In this document: one piece after another, positions 42,792-52,800 of the stretch
Numbering within the stretch: the first letter of the stretch is position 1
Layout: each line of letters opens with the position of its first letter
Assembly: GCA_037044905.1 (NCBI GenBank)
Contig: JBAOKB010000162.1
Span: 124,001-188,000, forward strand
Source of the DNA: Hortaea werneckii
Taxonomy: Eukaryota; Ascomycota; Dothideomycetes; Mycosphaerellales; Teratosphaeriaceae
Direction: 5' to 3'
Length of the DNA: 64,000 nt
Position numbers and translations under genes: made by a program
Notes under the pieces: generated by a model
Databases searched by the model: none
Told to the model about the DNA's origin: nothing
The model's input: the letters and a program-made list of their open reading frames with translations, nothing else

Positions 42792-44199
42792 TCAGCTATA
42801 CTCGTCATCCCCAGCAAACTCAGCAGCCATCTCCCTCGCCTCCCTTGCGCCCGCCGTGGCCAGACGATCCGCAGCATTATTCCCTTCGTCCTTGGAATGG
42901 CCTTTAACCCACACAAACTTGACACCCGCAGAGCCTCTCTCCCACGGACCAGGAGGTGCCGTGTCGTCTGGATCGACGCGGTCATCCTCTTCTCCGTCCT
43001 CCGCATCCCGGTGCCTATTCATCGCATACCGATCCTCCAGGATATCAATGACCTTCTGGATCAAATCACGATTCTCGACGGGCTTCTTCGAAGCGTTGAC
43101 CCAGCCATTCTTCCGCCAATTAAGATACCAGTCGTTCGTGCATTTGATTGCGTAATTGCTGTCGCTCAGGATGATGACCTTGCGATCTTTGGGCGCGACT
43201 TCCAGTGCGCGAAGGATGGCTGTCAGCTCTGCCCGCTGATTCGTCTGTTTAGAGCCCTCTAGGCCCTCGGAGATGTTCCGGTTGTCCATGGGACCAAAGA
43301 AGACGCCCACGCCGGCCATGGCCGAGTCACCGCGCCCGTTCGAGAGGGATGATCCGTCAGTGTATATCCGTATAGGCGCTTGGGGCACAGGGCGGGCGGC
43401 CATGTATTTGGTGTTCGTCCGCTCTTCACCAGTCTTGTAGCGCAGACCATTGGTAGAGTGGTCCAAGATAATGCTATCATCGAAACCGTCTTCTACCTCC
43501 ACTCCTAGCGGTGCTTCTCCAGGTTCGTATTGGGGGAAGATCGCCAAATTGACTGTCAGCAAACTCGTCCTTGATCTTTCTGCCTCCATTCTTAGAAGAC
43601 TTGGACTTCTTGTTCATTGGCGCCGTACTATCGTCACCGTAAGGCTCGATGCTCTCCATCGCCCATGAATCGCCGAAGTCGCCGCCTTGCCCCTGTTTGA
43701 CATAGGAGTCGGCTTCTTCATATGATTTGAAGACCTTGTGCTTCGGCACCTTCCAACCCGTAATATTGTCTAGGACTTCTGCCCAGGTTGTATATACCCC
43801 GGGTACACGCCCGCTTCGCACTCCGTAGAACCTCGGAGGCTTCCCGTCGTCGGCTCCGCCTGATCCATTGCCCACTCCGCTCACGTTGTCACCGTTCTCC
43901 CCTTTCATAAAGGCCTCCGCCTCTGCAAGGGTCGGGAAAGACTTGAAGATGGCCTTTGGATATCCTCGAACTTGATTCAGACATTCACGCCATGTATGAT
44001 AAATTCCCGGCTGTATGCCAACGCGGACTGCGTAGAACTTAGGTCCATCTCGCTTTCTTTTCGCCCCAGCAGCTGGTGTAAAGGCATTTGGCCGTGCTGA
44101 AGGGTAAGGCGTAGAGGGAGAATGTTGCGAAGCAGTATAGTTGCCGGTTCCGATTGACGTGAAGGCAGCGCTGTGCCCACTCTCGGTTGGATCGCCCAT
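42792..44199 (-). CDS. RNH1: Ribonuclease H1 with two hybrid-binding domains, frame broken
   Basis: About 468 aa once corrected. It degrades the RNA strand of RNA-DNA hybrids. Two viroplasmin-like hybrid-binding domains: KFYAVRVGIQPGIYHTWREC and RFYGVRSGRVPGVYTTWAEV. A linker leads to the RNase H domain with catalytic acidic residues in IYTDGSS, RAELTA, SDSNYA and NNAADRLA. One extra C in the five-C run (43532-43536 on the plus strand) separates DSQFGDLP from QYEPGEAPLGVEVED; the length is one over a multiple of three. ATG 44199 (MGDPTESG) is the first true ATG, but the frame stays open upstream to about 44394 with a basic stretch that could be a mitochondrial presequence if an upstream exon exists. 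Confidence 0.92.
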
Positions 44200-44972
44200 G
44201 ATGTGCCCACCAAAGCTAATGGTTGTACTTGATCTGGGTGGAGTGACCGAAGGTGGGCGGAGAAGGTGCCTGTCGGCCCAAGAGGCTGTGGCCCTCCGGT
44301 AGATACTCGTTGGCAAGGCGGGATCTCGGTCCTTCCTGCCTAGAATTAGAGAGCTGCGGGCGTGGCGGACGCCGAAGATGCTGTTTCGATGCACGATGAG
44401 TAGGCCTATGGAGGCAACGGCTATGGGTGGTGAGAGGACAACACTATGGAACTGAACAGTGGGTGAATCGGGGGGGGTGCCTGCTTCGCCCTATTGGGTA
44501 CTGGGTACTGAGTGCAAGGCAACCAACCCCTGGGCTGGTTCCCGCCGGGAGCGGGATGGCGATGGAGGTAGCAATCGGTAGGTGGGGTGGGGTGGGATGG
44601 GATGGTGGAAGCTCGCTAGAAGCACTCAACTTGCCTTTCTAGACGACATCGACTTACTATGGTATCACATGCAGTATGCGACAAGATGGTGTAGAAAGTG
44701 CAGGGGTTGTCTGTCTGGAACAACAAACCAAGGAGGTATTTGATCCAGCCGAGTGCCAAGACGACGCGCTGTCTCTCACCGCCTAGCTTGCCGAGTGCAA
44801 CAATGTCATGCGCACAGGTCTATCGACTACATGTACAGTAGTACGGTACAATTCCGTGCCGCATACAGCCATTCTCCAATCTCCATGCGAAGCCATACCA
44901 TTGCGCATATGCCGGGACGAACGATACGACAGTAGGTGATGTAGTGTGTCTCAGACGCTCCATCAGTCCAAC
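44200..44972. other. Divergent intergenic region, RNase H1 to DUF202 gene
   Basis: Upstream sequence of both genes. The part next to RNase H1 may hold a missing first exon. Nothing else recognised. Confidence 0.45.
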
Positions 44973-45696
44973 ATGTTCGAGGTATGCCAGCACCCCTAGG
45001 GTTCTACTCACGCCGAATCATCAAAATCTATCTCTTTCGTATCTTAGAATCGTTGGATTGCATGTCACACATCTTTACACGTCCATTCTTGAACCCTCTC
45101 CTATCTTCATCGCTCTAGCACTTAAGCTCACCTCCCAGCAAGACCCGTCACGCATCCAGCCGCTACCACCTGCGGCTCCACCGTGCTCGCTCCGTCATTC
45201 TCAGCCCGCAGGAGCTCGTCGAGATTCGTGCGGCACAGCGAACCTTTGAAGGGGCCTACGTTCGAACCAGTCTGGGACAATTCAGCTTCAGCTTGGTTGT
45301 CCTCAAGATCTTCACGGCAGAGTTCTACAGTATCGGTAAGTGGAACGCAGCCGAAGAGAGCCAGAAGCCGCTGGTCGCTCGACTTCTGACTTGTCACCTG
45401 TTGCTGTAGGAGCATTGTTCGCAGTTTATGGCGCGGGCGTGTTGGCCGTGAGCGCCTTTCGGCGTATGCAAGGTAATCGACAGTTCTTCAGTGAGATTGG
45501 TGAAGATGGCCTCAGTCGAAAACGGTGAGTTAGAAATCCCGCCTCCAGTCTCTGCCGGATTGGCAACCCGCGGTGGCAGATCGACAGCGCTGATGCTAAA
45601 CCTAGCTTCCGAACGAGTGGCAACGTTGTTGTTCTGCTCACGAGCTTGAGCGTGGCTGCATATGTCTGTCTACTTGTGTTGACATTGCGGCTGTGA
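44973..45696 (+). CDS. DUF202-family membrane protein, four exons
   Basis: Exons 44973-44981, 45119-45335, 45410-45524 and 45606-45696; all introns are GT-AG. The spliced length is 432 nt, 143 aa. The core LSPQELVEIRAAQRTFEGAY is the fungal DUF202 signature, followed by three hydrophobic segments (GQFSFSLVVLKIF, ALFAVYGAGVLAVSAF, VVVLLTSLSVAAYVCLLVLTL). The second intron falls exactly inside the conserved YSIG-ALFAVYG. The first exon is only nine bases (ATG TTC GAG); it is chosen because the second exon has an in-frame TAG upstream of its acceptor and no ATG before the core. The function of fungal DUF202 proteins is not established; some relate to vacuolar or phosphate membrane proteins. The first exon is the least certain part. 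Confidence 0.82.
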
Positions 45697-46159
45697 GCAT
45701 CTTTCGGCCGCAGCAAAGATGCATTGAGAAGCGCATCCCTACCATATGAACTTCACAATGTACCCAGGAACCACGTTGTTTGTGGAACTGACGCAAGGGA
45801 AGGCTCTGCAGGCACATGCTGTGCGTTCCCCGTGGAGCCCATGATCAACACGTATGGATGACAGTAGTTAAAGGACACATGAAACGTCCACCGCCTGGTC
45901 TAGCTGAAGCCATTGCTCGACATATGCCTACCTTCTGACAGCCACCATGGAAGACCATTGGTAACATGAGCAGAGCAAACAAATCCCGGGTCACGCGTTT
46001 GAAAGCCATGACATGACATATCTGGGAGTACTATCGGACTGCACAACGCGCAATAGATGTCTTTTTCCGACCTACCGCCACAGGACCAAACGGCCAGAAC
46101 TGCGCCCAAAACCACACAACTTTAACCGTATACGACGAATATCAGCACTGACTGATATA
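45697..46159. other. Intergenic upstream of the alpha/beta hydrolase
   Basis: Promoter side of the next gene. The hydrolase frame is open back to 46013, but the extension has no family sequence. Confidence 0.5.
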
Positions 46160-47452
46160 ATGCCCATGAAGATGACCAAGAACTTTCATGTCAAAACCCA
46201 CCGCTTTCCCGGGCAACATATCCGTCAGTACCCAGGCGCGACCCGCCACAGCGAAGAAGACATCCTCGAACTTGAAGCAAAGCAATATATCCCTCTCTCC
46301 AACCCCAATCCAAAGCCGGGAGACATCACGATCTTAGCCACCCATGCCGTCAGCTTCCCCAAGGAGCTCTACGAGCCGCTTTGGGATGACCTACTCTCGC
46401 ACACCAACCACAGCGAAACCGCCGCTGTCGCCTTGAGGATAAGGTCGATATGGGTGGTGGACGCCTCAAACCAGGGCGCCAGCGGCGTTCTGAACGAGCA
46501 TGTCCAAGGTGATGATCCTTCATTCTTCGACTTGCCCAGAGATCTCCTGCACATGATCAATCTACATCGCTCGGAGTTTCCACAGCCTATCTTCGGCATC
46601 GGCCACTCAATGGGCGGCACGGCCTTGATCCAGCTCAGCTGCCTACATCCCAGACTCCTTGCCGGACTGGTGCTCTTCGATCCTGTGCTCGGAATGAGCA
46701 CCCCGAGAAGCTTTGCTAGTCTGTTCTACATGAGCTCCACACGCCCAGATCTCTGGGATGACAGGCAGGACGCCGAGGCTATGTCCGCATGGCTATTCAA
46801 GACGTGGGATCCTCGTGTGCTGAAGTTATGGAACGAGAACGAATTGCGAGAAACGCCTACATTGGCATACCCGGAGCCAAATCAGATCACACTGACTACG
46901 TCGAAAGCGCAGGAGGCATGGATCTATGGACGCAACTGGTTCGATCCTTTAAGCGTAGGTGGTGAACGAGGTTATGCCACCGAGGCTGCAAGGACAAAGT
47001 ATCCGGACTTGCACCCGGGAGTCATAGAAACCCATCCTTTCTACCGCCCCGAGGACCTCTATGTCTGGAACGCCCTGCCCAGCCTCAGGCCCCGAACGCT
47101 GTATATCTGTCCGGATAGCGGTCCCATGTCGAACCCCAAGGCGCATCAGGAGAAGCTTGAGCGAACGGGGAGTGGACTTGGTGGCAATGGCGGCGTCAAG
47201 TGTGGGAGTGTCAGCGCTTGCACGGTTCAAGGGACAGGTCATTTGTTGCCGTTTGAGAAGCCGGCCGAGTGCGCTAGACTGGCGGCCGAGTGGTTGGGGC
47301 GTGAAGTGCTGTCTTGGCGGGAACGCTCACGGTTCGAGAGGGAACATCGGGATGATAAGAGTGATGATAGGGTCAGGTTGTCAGCGAAGTGGATGAGAGA
47401 GGCGGAGGCTTTCTTCAGGAGGTCGAAGACGATTGGGAAGCCCAAGATATAA
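46160..47452 (+). CDS. Alpha/beta hydrolase with PTS1-like C-terminus
   Basis: 430 aa, single exon, intact. Nucleophile elbow GHSMGG in the block FGIGHSMGGTALIQLS; strand and acid region LFDPVLGM; the catalytic histidine is probably in QGTGHLLPFEKP. The conserved ILATHAVSFPKELYEPLWDD entry is typical of a fungal peroxisomal hydrolase group that includes biosynthetic enzymes of some Alternaria toxin clusters. The last three residues PKI fit a weak peroxisomal targeting signal. No other cluster genes (PKS, NRPS, enoyl-CoA hydratase) are seen nearby, so a toxin role is not supported. ATG 46160 is chosen as the start of the basic N-terminus (MPMKMTKNF). Confidence 0.83.
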   Translation: MPMKMTKNFHVKTHRFPGQHIRQYPGATRHSEEDILELEAKQYIPLSNPNPKPGDITILATHAVSFPKELYEPLWDDLLSHTNHSETAAVALRIRSIWVVDASNQGASGVLNEHVQGDDPSFFDLPRDLLHMINLHRSEFPQPIFGIGHSMGGTALIQLSCLHPRLLAGLVLFDPVLGMSTPRSFASLFYMSSTRPDLWDDRQDAEAMSAWLFKTWDPRVLKLWNENELRETPTLAYPEPNQITLTTSKAQEAWIYGRNWFDPLSVGGERGYATEAARTKYPDLHPGVIETHPFYRPEDLYVWNALPSLRPRTLYICPDSGPMSNPKAHQEKLERTGSGLGGNGGVKCGSVSACTVQGTGHLLPFEKPAECARLAAEWLGREVLSWRERSRFEREHRDDKSDDRVRLSAKWMREAEAFFRRSKTIGKPKI

Positions 47453-47609
47453 GGGAGGGCGGAGCAAAGGCTGTAAGTCTACTTGGGAATTGGCCACGGA
47501 AAATGCGGTGAGGTGTCAGGAGTCTGCTCTTGCGACTGTCAGGGAATATCTTGATCAGTTTCCTAATCAGAGGCGTTCGGTGTATCTTCATTCTCATCAT
47601 AGTGGAAAT

Positions 47610-47614
<5 letters not shown>

Positions 47615-47644
<30 letters not shown>
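47615..47644 (+). repeat. CT microsatellite
   Basis: About fifteen CT units between the hydrolase and the next, convergent gene. Confidence 0.95.
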
Positions 47645-47647
<3 letters not shown>

Positions 47648-47737
47648 AAACAGTCTCTTTACAGGCCATGGTCTTCTACCAATCCAAACCCCTTCCCAAC
47701 CACAATCCACGAGGGCTCCAGCTACATTACCATCTGC

Positions 47738-48475
47738 TCACTGTGCTCGCTGTCGCTCCAAAGCCTTGATATAAGGCTCCTTCGCTCTACGCGCAAGCGT
47801 CTCGTATTCTCGGAGATGGCCAAACGCCTCCAATACAGCAGCCAACTGAGGGTCCGCTCTAGCTTGCCCTGCTGCTGCTTCAGCTAGTTGTTTTGGGTCG
47901 ATGTGCGGCATGCATGGGTCGCCGGAGCCTTGCTGATACGGAGCTCGGAGGTTGGATGGGAGTCGGCCGTGGTCTACCGGTTGGTCGCTGATGATATCAT
48001 GGCGTCCACATCTGTTGCTTCTTGGCGTGCGGTTTGGAGCTTCTGAAAGGCTTCGGCGACGATGCTTGTCCTGTACTGGAATCAGAAGATATCAATACAG
48101 CTGTGGTAGAGTCAACCCGTACTTGACGTCTTGCTCATGCTTTTCTAGATTAGCAATGATGGTTTTCAGTCGTTCTTCTCGGTTCATTGGACGCTGGAGC
48201 TTGTTAAGGTCGGAAATTGGCTGGAAAATGTGCTTTTGCATGATGGCGTTACGGCCAAAGGAGCGATGGATCGCGGTGATGGACTGAGGTGAAAGGTAGA
48301 CCGACACAGTCTGCCTGGATAGCAAAGATTAGGTATGGCGTTGGTCGGATGAAGTAATTACGCAGCCTGCGCCTTCCCGTTCCCAAGCCTTGAGCAGCGA
48401 ACGACGCGAAACTGACGCGCTAGAGTGTCTCCGAGCGGTCTGCATGATTAGCCTGTATGCTGATTTTCTGATCAT
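47738..48475 (-). CDS. Unrecognised three-exon gene, basic N-terminus
   Basis: I do not recognise the family. Exons 48362-48475, 48123-48310 and 47738-48070, with GT-AG introns. About 211 aa once one missing base near 47990-47997 is added; spliced length is one short of a multiple of three. The N-terminus (IMQTARRHSSASVSRRSLL) is rich in Arg, Ser and Ala with no acidic residues for the first 30, like a mitochondrial presequence. Then VYLSPQSITAIHRSF, a helical middle (NREERLKTIIANLEKHEQDV, AEAFQKLQTARQEA) and a helical end (AAVLEAFGHLREYETLARRA). It may be a small mitochondrial protein such as an assembly factor; this is inference. Splice choices at exon 2 are moderately certain. Confidence 0.6.
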
Positions 48476-48647
48476 GAAAACGCTTCAGGTGGTCTTCGCC
48501 ACTTCTCATAAGTGTGGATGAGTACTTTGAATACAAAAGCCCAATGGTAATATTCGGCTTCTTGAGGTTTGCAGAAGTACAATCGCAAAAACGTGATGCG
48601 TAAGACCATATCGAAAGACAGTGTAAGGTATAAGGAAATCACCGCCA

Positions 48648-49961
48648 TCAGCATTTGGTGGGAGGCAAACTCCATCTGACAATGTCCTTCCCGTGGCACG
48701 CCTGTAAAACAGGCCCACCCTCCCTATCTTCGATCCATCGGAGCTGGCCAAAGAGTGGCTCGCCGACGGTCCTAACCCATGGCAACGTCTTCAGGGCCTC
48801 GCCTGACAACAAACTATAGGTATTGATTTCGTTGTCGCTTGATAGAGCTGCCACAACGCTGTCGTTCAGGCAGGAAAACTCTAACTGTGGCCCAGCATGG
48901 ATATGCCGTATCCCGAACAAGGGCCTCGAGTCCATTCTTGTATCGAACAGCTCCAACCTCTTATTGTCGGAGACGAGGATATGAAAGCCATCTTTACCAG
49001 GGGCTGTCAGTCCAGTGATGTTCTTGGGCCGGGTGTAACGGATTGCTTTGCCACCAGAGCGGCAATCGTAGAGGGCCACCTTGCGGCCTTCGCTGAATGC
49101 GATGACTTGCGGATCCAGCCAGGCGATGCTTTTGCTCTCGTGCTCGACTTTCGGATGATGGTTGCATTGCCCTACGGCAACGTCGATGACATAGACGCCT
49201 TCGCTGCCACTGACCGCAAGATTGTCATCGTGGCATTCGATCGCAGATGCCCAGAGCGCAGGATCAAGGTGCGCACTGTGGCCCAGCTTCACGAAGAACT
49301 CCGGCGAAGTGATACGGGGAACGTCCCATGGTTGATGAAGCGCATCGCCGATGAACAAGTTGCCGCCTGCGCCTGAAGGCTGCCTCAGACAAGCTATCAT
49401 TTTCGGTTCAAGGTCGGGATTGCAGCATACGTGCATGCTGACGATGGAAGTGTTGAAGGCTGCATTAGGTGTTGCTTGCATCATTTCACCCCTTTTCTTG
49501 GAGAGTGGCATGTTGTAAATACTAGAGCCTGCGCCATGATTGTATGCCAGGAGCGTGGATGGTGTGAAATTCGGATGCAGCACTTCGAAAGCACCGAACA
49601 GCGACCCAGAAGATGCTGTCGTGTTGGGAGGCTCCACCTGCAGGATCTCGGGCTTCAGAGCAGAAACAATGTACGACTCCCTTGCCGCCTGGTCACCGGC
49701 AGGCTCTCGGAGCCCGATCTCTCGTCCCAGACTTGCTGTGGTGAGTGGATGGGACAGCGTCCCCGAAGGACGTACTGTCTGCGCATACCGGTATTCCCGC
49801 TGGTGTTCATCAAGCCTGCGTCTCTTCGACTCTCTTTTCTCCCGGTTCACATTAGCTTTGGAGTACTTCGCACCGGCTGGAGCAACATGATTGGCTTGGA
49901 TCTTGAAGTATTTCTTCTTTACCTCATCGTAGTAATACCCGGGGATTTGGCCAATATTCAT
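48648..49961 (-). CDS. DCAF4-like WD40 protein
   Basis: 437 aa, single exon, intact. The N-terminus IPGYYYDEVKKKYFKIQ is the hallmark of DDB1/CUL4-associated factor 4 (WDR21) and is followed by a short basic linker (REKRESKRRRLDEHQ). The rest forms WD40-type beta repeats, degenerate in sequence, for example SIAWLDPQVIAFSEGRKVALYDCRSGG and DGFHILVSDNKRLELFDTR. Family members act as substrate receptors of CUL4-DDB1 ubiquitin ligases; that role here is inferred from similarity. ATG 49961 is the first true ATG, close before the signature; a short upstream exon is possible. Confidence 0.82.
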   Translation of the reverse strand: MNIGQIPGYYYDEVKKKYFKIQANHVAPAGAKYSKANVNREKRESKRRRLDEHQREYRYAQTVRPSGTLSHPLTTASLGREIGLREPAGDQAARESYIVSALKPEILQVEPPNTTASSGSLFGAFEVLHPNFTPSTLLAYNHGAGSSIYNMPLSKKRGEMMQATPNAAFNTSIVSMHVCCNPDLEPKMIACLRQPSGAGGNLFIGDALHQPWDVPRITSPEFFVKLGHSAHLDPALWASAIECHDDNLAVSGSEGVYVIDVAVGQCNHHPKVEHESKSIAWLDPQVIAFSEGRKVALYDCRSGGKAIRYTRPKNITGLTAPGKDGFHILVSDNKRLELFDTRMDSRPLFGIRHIHAGPQLEFSCLNDSVVAALSSDNEINTYSLLSGEALKTLPWVRTVGEPLFGQLRWIEDREGGPVLQACHGKDIVRWSLPPTKC

Positions 49962-50407
49962 AATGTAGCACACCGACCATCGTTAGGAGGTAAACATTGA
50001 GTTTCTCGAACGGAAGGCTGGAGGCTTAGCGTAGAAGTCGCATCCGATGACTTCGATTGTCTGAAGACGCGTTGGGAAAGTTCGATAGGCACGGCAAAGC
50101 AGAGTGGTGATGAATTCTGCACGGACCATCGGCTGCTGCACTTCAGACTTCACTTCTCTGCGCCTTTTCAAGAGAATGTTTTTCGGAGAAATGCATGCAT
50201 GTCAAACACCTGTTGAGCCCCTAATTGAAGTCAAGTACCGCAATCCCTCCACAACGAGCAGAAAGGTTGTAATGCGATCATCCACGGTGGGGATACCTAG
50301 ATAAATTGGTACGAAATTGAATGGTACAAAGAGCTCGCGAGAAGGGTATCTTATACATGTTTACCGAAAGAAAACCCACCACTTATACAAATACCCCCCG
50401 TTACAGC
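49962..50407. other. Intergenic, DCAF4-like to SelO gene
   Basis: 5' flank of the DCAF4-like gene and 3' flank of the SelO gene. No gene recognised. Confidence 0.5.
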
Positions 50408-52429
50408 TCAAGAGCTGCACGAGCACTGCATAGCCCGCTGATACCGCGGCACATCGCCACACAACCGCTCCTCTTCTTCCCTGTTCCAACCCCACTCCTC
50501 ATTAAACGGATTCAGCGCCATCTCCATGACATTCCCCAGAATCTCCCGCTCGCCCTTCTTCTCCACCCGCTCGATCAGCTCATCCAGGATCCAAGATCGA
50601 GGGGTGAATTTCGGGTTCACGGCGCGCATAGCACGGAGACGTTCCTCGTTGGCTTCGGCGCTGTCGGACCAGTCTTCAATGACACGAGCGCGCCACTTCT
50701 CGAGCCAGTTGGCGATTCTCGCCCTTGCGTCGTCCTCTGGGCCAGCCAGTGTCGATAGACCCTCGTGATGGAAGAAACGGCCAGCGATCTCCTTGCGCTT
50801 CTCGTCACTGTCTACGTCTCCAGTGGAAATATAGCTCAATTTCCGGAACGTATGATTGAAGTCTAGTTCCAGGGCTTCAAGCGTATCCAACAACTCGGAA
50901 TATAACTCCTCGAAATCAGATTGTTTGAAGTTCTTCAGCCCGAGTCGAGCAGTCATAAGGCGTTTGTACTCGGCCATGAAGACGGCCTTGTACTCCTCAC
51001 CGGTCTGCTCGATGACGTTCTCGGCACGCTTGATCAGCTTGTCAGCCCAGTCCTGGGAAACTCCCTTCGTGACAAATTCTTCGTCGTCGCAACGGCCGCC
51101 GGCGCCTATCAGCTCGCCCATGGCTTCACCGAGGCGCACCAGGTTCCACCAGATGATGCTAGGCTGGTTCTTGTAACTGTAGCGTAGCATGTGGTCGTCG
51201 TGGTTCGGCGTGTAGTTCGGATCGAAATTGTCCAGGAAAGCGAATGGGCCGAAATCAATGGACAGGCCAAGAATGCTGGTATTGTCGGTGTTGAGTACAC
51301 CGTTCGTGAAGGCATAAGCCTGCCACCACGCGACCATCTTTGCATTACGGCGAGCAATCTCTCGGTATAGCCGACTGAACCTGTTCTGCTGATTCTCACC
51401 CTCCCCCTGAAGCTCTTCCTTCGATACGCCAGGAGATGGCTGCAGCACAGCGGGCTCAGTGTTCGCCGCTACTGCGCCTGGCAGCTTTTCCCAGCCGCCA
51501 AACACCTCCTCGGCAGAGTAGTCAGATAGCTTGCGAATCATGTCTCGGTCTCCTCTTGAGCGGGGCAGGTCAAATGTACCAACCCGCAACCAAGTCTGGG
51601 CAAAGCGCGCAACAATCGCACCAGGCTCCGTCATCTCCCGTCTGACCTTCGCCTCCGGGGCGAGCGTCAAGCTCAAAGCTCTTGTTGTAGGTATGCCAAG
51701 CGCATTGAGGGCCTCACTGACAACAAACTCCCGAATGCTACTCCTGACCACTGCCCTGCCGTCGGCAAAGCGCGAGTATGGTGTCCGACCTGCACCTTTC
51801 AATTGAATCTCATACCGCGTGCCCGTTGCTGGGTTCGTGCTCTCGAACAAGGAAATGGCGCGGCCATCGCCAAGCTGTCCGGCCCATTGACCGAACTGGT
51901 ATCCGCCATAGCACTGTGCCCAAGGATAGATGTCCGTCTCCTTCGGCTCCTGGCCATCTTCCAGCGTGATGATCTTCCTGCCGGCTACTGTATCCTTGAA
52001 GTCATCCGTCTCCACGCTCGCAGGGTCGATAGCGAGGTCCCGCAAGGCAGCTTTCGACACACCAGCAAGTTCCGTTCTACCAAAAGTGTCCGGTCGCACA
52101 TAGGTGAACGCTGCGTTCCGTACTAATCGGGGTCCAAGTTTCTGACGCTCTTCATTATGAGACGACGCAGGAGTCGGGTACTGCGCGTCTGGAGGGAGCT
52201 TCTGGGTTATGCTGTTGCTTTTGGGTAGGTCTCGGATGCTAAAAGTCTGCTGCGAGCCGTTGGCGGCGGCAGAGCTCATATGGCTCGCCATTTGCGAAAC
52301 TCGGGCGTGGATAGATTGAGGACGCGCCAGGCGTGTGCGGAGCATGAGCCACTCGGCTGAATCAATGTATAGGAAGCCTAGCAAAGGTGGTATTACAAGG
52401 GCGATGAGGAGTGTAACGGGGTTAAGCAT
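50408..52429 (-). CDS. FMP40: SelO/Fmp40-type protein adenylyltransferase
   Basis: 673 aa, single exon, intact. A mitochondrial pseudokinase-fold AMPylase that transfers AMP to protein targets; it is linked in yeast and bacteria to redox control. Motifs: FGQWAGQLGDGRA, YEIQLKGAGRTPYSRFADGRAV, RSSIREFVVSEALNALGIPTTRAL, NTDNTSILGLSIDFGPFAFLD (metal-binding N and D). The C-terminus ends CSCSS, the conserved site where animal homologues place selenocysteine and fungi and bacteria use cysteine. Start ATG 52429 gives a hydrophobic N-terminus; ATGs further in (in MASHMSS) could be used for mitochondrial import. The gene is undamaged, unlike its divergent neighbour. Confidence 0.94.
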   Translation of the reverse strand: MLNPVTLLIALVIPPLLGFLYIDSAEWLMLRTRLARPQSIHARVSQMASHMSSAAANGSQQTFSIRDLPKSNSITQKLPPDAQYPTPASSHNEERQKLGPRLVRNAAFTYVRPDTFGRTELAGVSKAALRDLAIDPASVETDDFKDTVAGRKIITLEDGQEPKETDIYPWAQCYGGYQFGQWAGQLGDGRAISLFESTNPATGTRYEIQLKGAGRTPYSRFADGRAVVRSSIREFVVSEALNALGIPTTRALSLTLAPEAKVRREMTEPGAIVARFAQTWLRVGTFDLPRSRGDRDMIRKLSDYSAEEVFGGWEKLPGAVAANTEPAVLQPSPGVSKEELQGEGENQQNRFSRLYREIARRNAKMVAWWQAYAFTNGVLNTDNTSILGLSIDFGPFAFLDNFDPNYTPNHDDHMLRYSYKNQPSIIWWNLVRLGEAMGELIGAGGRCDDEEFVTKGVSQDWADKLIKRAENVIEQTGEEYKAVFMAEYKRLMTARLGLKNFKQSDFEELYSELLDTLEALELDFNHTFRKLSYISTGDVDSDEKRKEIAGRFFHHEGLSTLAGPEDDARARIANWLEKWRARVIEDWSDSAEANEERLRAMRAVNPKFTPRSWILDELIERVEKKGEREILGNVMEMALNPFNEEWGWNREEEERLCGDVPRYQRAMQCSCSS

Positions 52430-52800
52430 GTAATGGGGAGAGGGAAGAAAGATGGGTTGTTGTCCTTTGCCATCAGACAAGGTGATATAAATTAGAGTAG
52501 CCGACGGGAGCTCGAAAGATGGTTTCCTGAACGTTCGCCCCGCCTGATGTCATTCTCATCCGGGGAGCTGTGAGCGCAGCCCTTTCGGTTCCCGGCTGGG
52601 GGCCCTTCATGGTTCGCCACAGCCATCTTTACAACCTTCGGCTGTTGATCTCGATGCCATGCGACTAAATGACCTTACCATCGCATGAATACTATGTATG
52701 GGGCTTTTACTCGGACGACTCTAAGATCACGTGGATGAGCGTCCTGTAGAAATTTGTGTGCTTCCTGAATGACTCTACTGAATCGAGCGAACAGAGGCCA
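52430..52800. other. Divergent intergenic region, SelO to FAD oxidoreductase
   Basis: Short shared promoter region. Nothing else recognised. Confidence 0.5.
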
